A DNA stretch of 64,000 bases from Diphasiastrum complanatum (taxonomy: Eukaryota; Streptophyta; Lycopodiopsida; Lycopodiales; Lycopodiaceae): NCBI GenBank assembly GCA_029204225.1, contig CM055103.1:49585756-49649755 (forward strand). Reading direction: 5' to 3'. Numbering within the stretch: the first letter of the stretch is position 1; every line of letters starts with the position of its first letter. Made by a program: the position numbers and the translations under genes. The notes below the pieces were generated by a model. The model searched no databases, had not been told where the DNA came from, and was given only the letters and a program-made list of their open reading frames with translations. This document shows positions 25,901 through 37,900 of this stretch, piece after piece.

Positions 25901-28900
25901 CTTCAACTGGGATTGCATACTTTTTATCTCATATGGAATTGGTTATTCTCTGAAGTTTCTATGTCCATTTTTCATTTTTCTTATTAAATGAACCAACCAG
26001 CCATAATGTTCCCTCCTTGGCATAAGAACTTTATAGCTATGATCACAGCGTTAGCTTTCTTGTATTAATACAACTATCGCTTTGGTTATCTGCAAATTAT
26101 TAACAATGATGTTCTCTGGAGGGCAAACTAAATGGGATGGGTCTTCTTCACCTTTCATTCACTCTTCATTGTTTTGGGACAGGTCCCCTCGCCCCCAGGA
26201 AACGAGAAATGAGATGGGAAAATTCAAAATATGCATCATTCAAATCCTTAAAGGATCTTTCATTACATCTTATAATTAGATTTACATTTGATTCCATAGG
26301 ATAGAGCTTGAAACATTATAATCGTAAATTCTTTAGTGTTCAAACATCAAAGTTCATGCTTCAACTAACATATAAGTTTACAACTTAGAAGACAAGATGT
26401 GTTCATCAATCTGATCCAACTTTCCAAGACCCGAGAGTTAACAACTTGTCACATCCATGCTACATACATTACTCAACAAAGTTATCACTTCTTGCACAGT
26501 TATCCTTGTCCTAGATGAGCCTCTCCTATGTACCTCCTATATATTACACAGACAGTATGTCATTAGCCCTACTAGAAGTGAGCATGTATCCTTTTCTAAA
26601 AACAACACGTTTCACGAGCAAACTTGCCCCAGAGCCTCTCGCATGGAGAGGAGCTGCAACCTCGTGTTAAGATCCCGATTGCCAAATTTTGCAGCTTCGG
26701 TGTATCGGCACTATAATCCTCCCCCCACTTACTGGAAATCTGTCCTATTGTGCATGTTTCCACCCTATCATCCTCTTCTTTCTACTATAAAATGATAGTT
26801 GGGCTTTCAACGCTCTAATTTGCTCTTTGAGCACAAGCTTACTAAGAGTTGCGTCCAACCATGCTCTTTGAGCACAAGCTTACTAGGAGTTGCCTCCCCA
26901 ACCAAATTCCAATGACAACCTCACGATCAACCTCTTGTTTCTTACGCTGAAATTCAAGGTTAAGCACATAAGATTTGGCATGAGGAAGAGTATGTAAACT
27001 ATCCCAATATTGGATGCACAATTCCTTGAGCTCTTGCCATTAATCCTCATCTTGCACTGCAGCTTCACCTTCTCTATCCCGCAGTCCATCCCCTCAAAAA
27101 TCTTGCCTACGCATGTATATGCATAAGAATTAGCATTGATTCAACAGGACCAATGTTTAATGGTACCTTTCGAATCGCCTTTTTGAACCGTGTTTGAATC
27201 GGGTTTGAATCGGGAAAGAATGGACTTCTCCAGGTTCCAATCGGCGAATCGGTTTTAGGGTTCTGGGGGCCCCCCCCCCCCCCCCCCCCCCCCGGGGGGT
27301 AAATGGGTCCTTTTATGCTTAAAATGTTGTTTGTTTTGTTTAGTTTTGTTGTGATGTGGTAGTTTTTTTTTTTGGAACAACTCATGTGCCTTTTAAGAAT
27401 TGTGATACACTCTTTTGATATGGGATGGTCTAGGGAATTTGGAGAGTTGGGATTGGTGAATCATAACTCAGACTCTAGGATAATACTTGATCATAAGAGA
27501 GAATTGTGTTCATGATAAGATTATCCCGGATGAATAAACAGGATAGTGGAATTTTGGTACGACTGATCATCTTACCAAATCGGCTATGTTTATTTGGGTA
27601 AAGACCAAGTAGTTATAGAGTGTCTGTTTAGGCTTTACGGATTACCAAGTGACATTATGAACATTCGCGATTCGAGGTTCACTGGTCGCTTTTGGTCGGC
27701 TATATTCGCTAAACTAGAGATGACTTTGAGCTTAAAGTTCTTCTGATCATTGGTAGTTGCCTATGTTAGGTTATCACGTTCTTTTATGGAGTATAGGACA
27801 AGAATCCGATGAATTATGATTGACGAATCATAGTTCAGATTCTAGTTATGCTTGATCGTTTAAAAGAAGGATTACCTACGTAATCAGAAAATCAGATAAG
27901 ATATGTATTTATATTTTGATAGCAATCTCCTCGGAGAGGAAGTTATCCTTGATGGAGATTAAATTATAGTAAGCATTTGGCTACCAGTTATAGCCCGTGC
28001 ATGCTTATGTACAGTTTTGAACCTATATCACTCCTTTTGGAAGAGACTCGTATGATCAAGTTTCAGATGATAGTGGATTTTCTACATGATATGCAGGAAA
28101 TGCTACGGCATGCATGTGAAAATGTCTAGGGTACCCACCAGGATAAGGACCGACATTATGCTAATCTGAAATGATTGCCTCGATACTTTCAAAATGGGGG
28201 ATTGGGTATATTTGAGAATCCCGAAGTTTTCGAGTGTAATGCATACCGGCAAGCATTATAAACTGTCCCCTAGATATAGAGGACCGTATCAGATCTTGAA
28301 AAAGATCAGATCCTTAGCTTACCAATTGGAACTCCCGGAAGGATCTCTGTAAAAATTACAGCAAATAAGGTTCCTAAAACACTTGAAATGATGAGGGAAA
28401 CAATAGATTATGATTTCATAAGATTAGCACAAGTTGAACCATCAAAATCCATCAAAAATCTATGCTTGAACCTCACTAAATGGCCCAAATCCTTGAAGAA
28501 GGCTTCACACGTGTGAAAGTACGGCCTCCCACAGTCTGAGTACTGTACACCAGACCTACATTCAATCCTATAATCATTAGTAATCACAAGTACTCAAACA
28601 ATTATGAACATAGAGAGCAATTGCACCATTATGAGAGAAAAAACATGAAATTGCTTGATTGATTTTGGTGAGATATCATCACCTATATATACATGATCCA
28701 TCACGGTTTTGGGCAGGTATGAGTAGCCCTAAACCTATCCCTAATGCTAATTTTGGTGGATCTTTCATCCCTACCAAGTTAGGGTTGGAATCTTGGAGAT
28801 CCCTCAACAATGCAAAAATTACCAAAAATAGCTCCTATTTTTTCTCCCTTGTATCTAAGCATAATTTGGACTCATTCCAAAGGTTCTAACACTTAGGTCT

Positions 28901-31900
28901 ACTTGAGAACATCCTTATGAATGGAATCCTATGCTATTTGGCACGTGTGACAAGCCACATCATGACCATCTAACTATTTACAAGTCATATGACCAAAACT
29001 AGTCAAGCTAGAATTGTGAATTTTTAACACTCCTCCTCACTATCTAGCTTGGTTCAATCATTGCTTTACTAATCACTCCAAGTGATGATCTGAACTTCAT
29101 AAAAGGTGTCTTTTGAAGTGGTTTAGTAAGTAGATCAGCTACACATTCATTGCTTGGAACATGCTCCAAAGCAATCTCCTTGGCTTGCACCATTTCTCTC
29201 ACAAAGTGATGGCATATCTCAATGTGCTTAGATCTTGCATGGAAGATTGGGTTAGATGCAAGGTGTTGGGCTGATATATTGTCATTGTAGATGATTGGTG
29301 CCTCCTCTGAATCCATGATCTTTAGTTCCACCAATAATCTCTTGATCCAAAGTACCTCCTTTGTAGTGGTTGTCAAAGCTTTGTACTCGGCCTCGGTTGA
29401 AGATAGAGATATAGTTTCTTGCTTTTTTGAAAGCCATGAAACCACACCTTCTCCTATGAAAGTTGAATAGGCACTTGTTGATTTCCTATCCCTCTTGTCC
29501 CCTGCAAAATCTGAATCACTAAATGCATGAAGGTTAATCACATCTCCTCTATATAGAATCCCAAAATCCAATGTACCCGAGATGTATCTTAGAATCCTCT
29601 TAGCCTTTTTCCAATGGATATTCAATGGCTTTTGCATGGATTGGCTCAACCTACATACACTAAAGCTAAGATCTGGTCTAGTTATAGTGATCCACATTAA
29701 GGAACCTATAAGTTGCCTAAACAAAGTGATGTCCATGAAGGATCTTTCATCATCTTCATTTGGCACTTTTACATCTTGCTCCATTGGTGTGTCAACACTT
29801 TTGCATACTTCCATCTTAAACTTCTTCAAAAGACTTTGAGCATAGTTTACTTGACTTATAAAGATAAAATCAGATCCTCTAAGTACTTCTATGCCTAAGA
29901 TGAAGTGAAGACACCCTAGATCTACCATCTTGAACTCTAAGGATAGATCTATCTTGATTTTTTCAATACCATCAACACTATTTCCACTAATGATGATGTC
30001 ATCTACATAAATGAGTAAAAGTACAATACCAACATCATCAAACTTAATGTAAAGAGTAGGATCATATTCACTTTGAACAAAAGAAAGTGAAATAAGATAG
30101 CAATGTAGTCTTGAATTCCAAGATCTCGAGGCTTGCTTCAAGTCATAGATGCTTCTTTGGAGATGGCATACTTTGTTCTCCATTCCATGCTTGATGAACC
30201 CTTGTGGCTGCTCCATATAGATATCCTCTTCCAAAAAACCATTCAAGAAAGCATTAGAGACATCCATTTGACATAGAATCCATCCAAAATGTGATGCAAG
30301 TGCAATGATTAGTCTTATTGTGACCATCTTGGCCACGGGTGCAAAAGTTTCCTCATAGTCTATCCCTCTCTCTTGAGCATAACCTTTTGCAACTAATCTT
30401 GCTTTATGTTTGTTAACACTCCCATTTGCATTCAACTTAAGCTTGAAGACCCACTTGCATCCTATTACATTCCTTTGAGGTCTCTCAACAAGCAACCAAG
30501 TTTCATTCTCAATCAAGGCATCATACTCATCCAACATAGCTTTATACCATTCTTTGGAGTTCAATGCATCTTCAACATTAGACGGTTCTTCAAAACTAGA
30601 TAAAGCATAAGAAGTGGATGAGATACCCTCAACTTGCTGTCCTTTGCCTTGATATGTGAGCCTTGATGGCTCCACTTTTGCCCTTGAAGATCTCCTTGGT
30701 GTGATAGGTGGGTTTGGTGCTTGCTCCTCCATGAGCTCCTCCTCAAAACCAAGATCTTGCTCCTCGGCCATCTTCTTCTTGATTGTTGGAGCACTTGAGC
30801 CTTCTTCAAGCATATGCATATGATGTTCATCAAAGATGACATCCCTTGAAACAACAAATTTGTTCAAGGATGGGAGATAGACTTTGTAGCCCTTGCTTGA
30901 GCTTGCATATCCAAGCATGATCCCTCTTGTGGAAGATGGATCCTCCTTGGTTCTTGTTTCCAATGGCACATGCACATAACATATACACCCAAAAACTTTC
31001 AAGTGATTAAGATTGGGTTTCTTTCCATACAACATCTCATAAGGAGTTTTGCCTTCAATTGCTTTGCAAGACATCCTATTCATCAAGTAGTTTGCACATA
31101 CAAGAGACTCACCCCAAAAGGATTTGGGCAAACAAGCATCTAATCTTAAAGCCTTAGAACATTCACATAATGTTCTATTCCTTCTTTCAGCAACTCCATT
31201 TTGTTGAGGAGTGTAAGGACAAGAAGTCTCTTTCTTGATCCCTTCCTCCTCACAAAAGGCCTTGAACTCATTGGAGATGAATTCTCCACCATTGTCACTT
31301 CTAAGAATCTTGATGCTATGATTATGATGCTTTTCCACAAACAACTTGAACTTTACAAAAGTATCAAATACTTGAGACTTGAAGGAAAGTAAGAACACCC
31401 AACAATATCTTGAGTAGTCATCAATGAAGGTTAAAAACATGGATGAACATCCATTAGATTTGGTTCTAGCAATGTGCACATCCGAGTGTATGAGTTCAAG
31501 AGGATGAGATGACTTTGTGATGGAGTTAGGAAACACCTTCTTATGTGCCTTGGATAAGGCACAAGCTTCACAAACCTTGTCTTCCTTCCCAATAGACCTT
31601 GGTAGGCCTAAAGCATACTCCTCCTTGATCATAGCCTCCATGGAACCCGAGTTGACATGTCCAAGTCTTTTGTGCCATAAAGTAAAAGTAGATATCTTGC
31701 TCTTCTCGGCCAACATGACAACATTAGTATCCACAAATGCATCCAACTTATAAAGTTTGCCAAGTCTAGTGCCCTTAGCCACTATCTTACCCTTCTTCTT
31801 GATGAAACATTCATTTGAAGCAAAGTCAACATTGAAACCATTGTCTACCATTTGGCCAACACTTAGTAGATTCTTTGTTATTGTAGGAATGTACAAAACA

Positions 31901-34900
31901 CCTTCTATGTTGATCTTTTTGGAAGATCCTAAGCAAAGGGGAATGCTACCAACTCCTTCAATCTTACAAGCTTCATCATTTGCTGTATAGATAGACTTTA
32001 TAGGTCCATCATAAGATAAGAGAGAAGAGAAAAACTCCCTTTTACTAGTCATGTGTGAACTAGCACCCGAGTCAATCCACCAAGGATCTTCTCTTTTGAA
32101 GCTTGTTGAAGAAAATATGGACATCATGAGAGAGTCCTCATGTGAACTCTCCTCCTCCTCCTCCTCTTTGCTCATGTTGGCTTGGCTTTGATCTTGCTTC
32201 CTCTTGAAGCATTCCGAGGCATAATGCCCCATCTTGCTACAATAGTAGCACTTCACCTTTGATTTGTCCTTCCTGACTTTGGTGGTTGATGAAGATGCCT
32301 TTGAGGGTCCTTCTTGATCCTCAAGCTTTGTAGACTTCTTGAATGTTGATACTTTGCCTTTGGACTTGCCTTTGCCTTTGGTGAAGAGAGCTTGGTCATC
32401 TCCACCTTGGATGGAAAGCCTATCCATCCTCTCTTGCATTTGGCTCCTTCTTGATTCCTCGGCCATGAGTGTGCCTTGGAGTTCTTCAAGTATGGGTAGC
32501 TTACCCATAATTGCATATCCCTGAACCAAATTGTCAAATTCAAAGCTTAGTCCATTCAATATGAGTTGAACAAGCTCTTCATCCTTGATAGGATCACCTA
32601 TAAAGGCTAGCTCTTTGTTCAATTCCTTTACTCTTAGGACAAAAGTATGTGCACTCTCTCCTTTCTTTTGATAGCTTCTATAGATTTGATTCTTCAAAGC
32701 TAACATTCTAGTTTGGTTCTTGGATTCATAGACCTTTTGCAAAGTCTCCCAAGCATCTTGAGCTGAAGTGCAATCTCCTACCTCTCTTAAGAGTTCATTT
32801 GCAACATTCATTTTTATGCAATGTAGTGCAACATTGCACCTCTTGATGTATTTGGCTTTTTCTTGAGGATGAATAGGTTCACCCTCCTTACCATTTACAA
32901 TTTCCATCAGATCTTGCATGATCATGATAGATTCCATTCTAACTTTCCATATGGAATAGTTAGTTTTGTTGAGCCTTTCATTAGTATCCAAAAGATATGC
33001 ATTTATAGATGCCATCTAGTCTCCTAATCAAGGACTTGACACAAATGAAGGTTACTTCTATTGATTTGATTGAAGGTCTATCTTATCCCACTTCTTAGGG
33101 ACCTGAAAAGATCAGTAATAGACTTCCTATAAAGATCTAAGAATGATCTCTAACAAAATCAAATCATAGAATACTAGAAACAATGCACTTGCTTGATTGA
33201 AGTAGACAATACTAGTAGAATTGCCCCTCTTTCTATAAAGAACATTAAAGCTTCCAAATGATCTAATCAAGAGTGAATTTCAGCAACCTAATATACTTCC
33301 AAAATCACTTGTAAAAGAGCTAAATGGAACTTAATGAGGATGCAACACAATCTACTATCCAATCACAAGCAAAAAATGATCAAAATTGATGAAAAATTGA
33401 TCTAAAAAGCAATGGTTAGACTGAACCTAAATCACTTTAGGAGGTGTCTACTACACCTTAGAACAGCCTTGAAGAGTCCCCAAAACTCTGATCTTCCCTC
33501 TCCTTGAATGCTAGAAAGCCTCCTCTATGAAATCACCTCCAAAACTCGCTTAGAAATCAATGCTTGGAGCAAGCAAAACTTGCTATCTTGGTAATGTGAA
33601 TTGAATTCAACTTTGCCTCTAGTTTTAGACACCTAAACACCTGCAAATGAAGTCACACAACACCAATCTCCAATGTATTTGACTCACTTTGAGTTCTAGA
33701 ATCAATACTAGATGCTAAGATCCAATCTACACAAGATTTAGATCAAAAATTGTGATCAAATTGAATGAAAACCAAGGATTTACCTCATTTCAGCCTTTAG
33801 GCTTTGATACCATGTAAAAATTACAGCAAATAAGGATCCTAAAACACTTGAAATGATGAGGGAAACAATAGATTATGATTTCATAAGATTAGCACAAGTT
33901 GAACCATCAAAATCCATCAAAAATCTATGCTTGAACCTCACTAAATGGCCCAAATCCTTGAAGAAGGCTTCACACGTGTGAAAGTACGGCCTCCCACAGT
34001 CTGAGTACTGTACACCAGACCTACATTCAATCCTATAATCATTAGTAATCACAAGTACTCAAACAATTATGAACATAGAGAGCAATTGCACCATTATGAG
34101 AGAAAAAACATGAAATTGCTTGATTGATTTTGGTGAGATATCATCACCTATATATACATGATCCATCACGGTTTTGGGCAGGTATGAGTAGCCCTAAACC
34201 TATCCCTAATGCTAATTTTGGTGGATCTTTCATCCCTACCAAGTTAGGGTTGGAATCTTGGAGATCCCTCAACAATGCAAAAATTACCAAAAATAGCTCC
34301 TATTTTTTCTCCCTTGTATCTAAGCATAATTTGGACTCATTCCAAAGGTTCTAACACTTAGGTCTACTTGAGAACATCCTTATGAATGGAATCCTATGCT
34401 ATTTGGCACGTGTGACAAGCCACATCATGACCATCTAACTATTTACAAGTCATATGACCAAAACTAGTCAAGCTAGAATTGTGAATTTTTAACACCCAAG
34501 TGCATCCAGTATTTCACGTAAGACGACTCAAGAAGAGTCTACGTGAAGGAGAGCATCTTGGATCTGGAGATCAATTGGACCTGTTGGATGAATCATCGGG
34601 TGTATCTCGACTTGAACCCGAAAAGATCTTGGATACAAGAACTAAACAATTGAGAAATCGTATAGTTACCAAGCATCTGTTCGATGGAAGAGTCTCACAG
34701 ACGATGATGATTCCCGGGAACAGGAAGGTAGCTTAAGGAGGAACTTTCCTAGTTTTAAGTTATGAGGACAGAACTTGAATAAGGGGGGAAGAATGTCATG
34801 CCTATGATTGGTCTCGGGTAGCGTGTCCACGCTAGGGACCGGTAGACCATCAACCTATAAGTTGATTGTGGTTGGGGCCCTTATATAAGGTCATAATTAA

Positions 34901-37900
34901 TGGTTGAAGGCCTAAACTCTTGATGGTGGATTTGTATGGGTCTATCAGTGAGTCATTGAGGAACTGGATGACGTGGCCCAGATAGGCTGCAGAAGTGTCC
35001 AGTGAGGTGTCATAGTGCACTGTCAGAAAGAGGTATGTGAAAGATAGGTCGAACTCGAATAAATAGAATTCGAACGACAAGAATAAAAACTTATCGTGCG
35101 CAGCGGAATAGACTATCTTCCTCTTTCTTCATGCATGACTACGCCTATCAATTTCGAACAAAACAATAGTGATAGAAATCACGTTTGATCTTATAGTAAC
35201 TAACTTTGAAATCATCAGTACTACAATGATTACGTAGCCAAACAATAATGCATTGAATTATCAGACAAATAAATAGTCGCGAAGAATACCAGACAAATAA
35301 TTATTCACAAAGAACCACAGAAACGCATACATTCTGAGACGAACCTGAACGCAATAAAAGATAGTATTGATTCAGTGTGAAAACGAAACAGAAGTAAATG
35401 AGTACAATAAGTTGCGGATTGAAGCCGCGTACTCTAAGCTATCTCTGAGCGGCTAAAATGATAGTCTGAATTAAGCGCAATGCTGATAAGCAGTAAGCGC
35501 AATAGCAATCTCTAAACAACTCTAAGAGTGAGCTAGTGCGAAAAACCCGACAATGTCCTTAAATCTCATTTAGGGTAGCCCCACACTTTGCTAGAGTCAT
35601 TTCCTTAACATTTGAGGCACTTTGAAAAATGCGAAAAATGCGACTCTGCATTTTTACTAATAATTCCTGACAGGCGAAAAATGCGAAAAAGGCGACACTG
35701 CATTTTTACACAAGATTCCTGACAGGCGAAAAATGCGACACTGTTGTCAAACTCCATGTATTTTTGCAGACTGTGTAAAAACACTTGTAAATCTGCAGAC
35801 TATGTAAAGACACGGGAAAATCCGCAGAACTGGATAAACAATGGATGAGGATTAAAATTGATTAGTCGATTAGTAAGAAGGAGAACAATCCAACACTCCC
35901 CCTTAATCTGAATCCTTGAATGCCTTGACCTTCAAACTTAGTTCTACACAGAATCTTCTGTATGCTTCCAAACTTAATGCTTTGGTAAAAATATCTACTG
36001 TCATATCTTGCGTTCTACAATACTGCAATCTGACCTCTTCGTTGAGAACTTTGCTTTGATGAAATGATACTTCAGTTCAATGTGCTTACTCCTAGAATGA
36101 GATCTAGGGTTGGCTGATAAAGCAATGGCACTTTGATTATCACAAAATAATGTCGTCGGAGCATATCGATTCAGATCGATATCTGAGAGTAAGTTCCTCA
36201 ACCAAATTGCTTCCTTTGTAGCTTGAGAGGCTGTGATATACTCTGATTCAGTGGAAGATAGAGCTATTGAAGATTTCTTGCAACTGTTCCAGGAAATTAG
36301 ACCATTGTTGAGGAAGAATGTAAATCAGAAGTGGATTTACGAGTGTCTACATCTCCTGCCCAACTTGCATCTGTGTAACCACTGAGTAAATTGAGTTTGT
36401 CGTTGCCGACTGCTCCATAACAAATGCAAAAGTCCATAGTAGCTCGAAGATATGTCATGACTCTAATAAGAGCCTTCCAATGCGTTACACCAGGATTAGT
36501 CATAAACTGAGTGAGAGAGCTGACTGCAAAAGCTATGTCTGGCCTGGTACAGATCATGGCGTACATAAGAGATCCTATAATAGAATGGTAAGGATACTCA
36601 CACATCTGCTGCTTCTCATGAATTGTTTGGGGACACTGGTCCTTTGACAATTTGAGATCTGGTCACCTTATGGCTTGAAGCAATCTACTCGAGCATGGTT
36701 TCAAAGGATCAATATTTTCCTTATTGATCACGGCTACACACCTAGCTCTTCAGATTCAAATGTTTACTTCAAAGCAGTGCAGCAGTCTTTTATCATTATC
36801 ACTTTATACGTGGATGATACATTGCTTTTCAGCAATAGTACCGATCTGATAAAAGAGGCCAAGACAATGCTATCTTCCGGATTCGACATGACCGATCTGG
36901 GCAAAGGTCATTTCTGCCTTGGTATACAAATCCACAGAGACAGAAAACAGAAGTTGGTCTACATTACACAACAAAGGTACGTCTACAACATGTTAGTCAG
37001 ATATAATTTGATTAATTGCAAGTTAGCTCTCTCACCAATGGCAGGAATATGAAGCTGCCATAACCTGCGAAGAAGAAGATCTCGGGGAACTGAATCAAAA
37101 GCTTTCTGCAGGTCGACGAAAGAAGCAAAAACTTTGCGGCCCGCATGTTTGGCTTCTTCAACAATGCTGCGCAAGGTGAGCACATGATCAAGGGTGCAGT
37201 AATTGCGGCAAAAGCCCGCTTGTCCCGTAGCATAGAGTCCACGTGAATCAGCCTCCATAGAAAGCAGGCGATGAAGGACGGCGCCAAAGACTTTAGTGAC
37301 AATGTGGCTGATCATGATGGTCCGGTAGTTGTCAACTTGCATTGCATCACCTTTTTTCAAAATGGGGTGAAGGAGGTTGGTTGCCCAGGACGTAGGCAGA
37401 CTATCGGTAATAGAGCGATTGAAGCAATGTGCGAGAAGAGGGGAAGCAAGTTGGGCCACGGGTTTGATGATTCAGTAGAAAGGAAATTGACGTCAAGAGA
37501 ATGGTGGTTGTGGAGTTGACAAATAACATCTTCAACAATATGGGGATTGAAAAGGCCACAATGAAGTGGGCGGGGAGACAAAAGGAGTGGGGGGTGTTGG
37601 GTGGTATAGACGTGGGTCACATGATCAATCCAGGACTAGAGAGGGATGGGAGGAATGGTGCGAGACTTAGGAAGAAAAGCCCTCCAAAAGGCAGCGGAGG
37701 AGGCTGAGTGTAAGTTGTGAAGTAGTCGGGCTGAGCGGGTCGTATTGTATACAACTTTCTTGCGGTGTAGAAATGCGCAATACTGTTTTTCAACTAGGTA
37801 AGAGAGCAAATGTGAAACGGATCGGACGTACTTGAGATAGGTTTGGAAGGAAGAGCAAGATTTGTCATACCATTTATTATGTGTCTTGCGATGAGCAGAG

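Larger units (their letters stand above)
28348..34494 (-). mobile_element. Complete, young Ty1/Copia LTR retrotransposon
   Basis: 6147 bp: LTR 28348-29029, polypurine tract 29030-29043, one Gag-Pol ORF 33015-29044, primer binding site 33812-33800, LTR 34494-33813. LTRs are 682 bp each and only one difference was seen (28374 T versus A in the other), so insertion was recent. It sits inside a gypsy integrase gene, which itself lies in the 16.5-kb intron of the phosphatase gene, in the same orientation as that gene. No clear 5-bp target duplication: the flanks are ATCTC and CCCAA. Confidence 0.95.

Noticed and set aside
34794-35895. A single LTR covering the whole interval
   Set aside because: A plus-strand polypurine tract opens one LTR at 34794 and a minus-strand tract opens another at 35895, so two different LTRs meet here.
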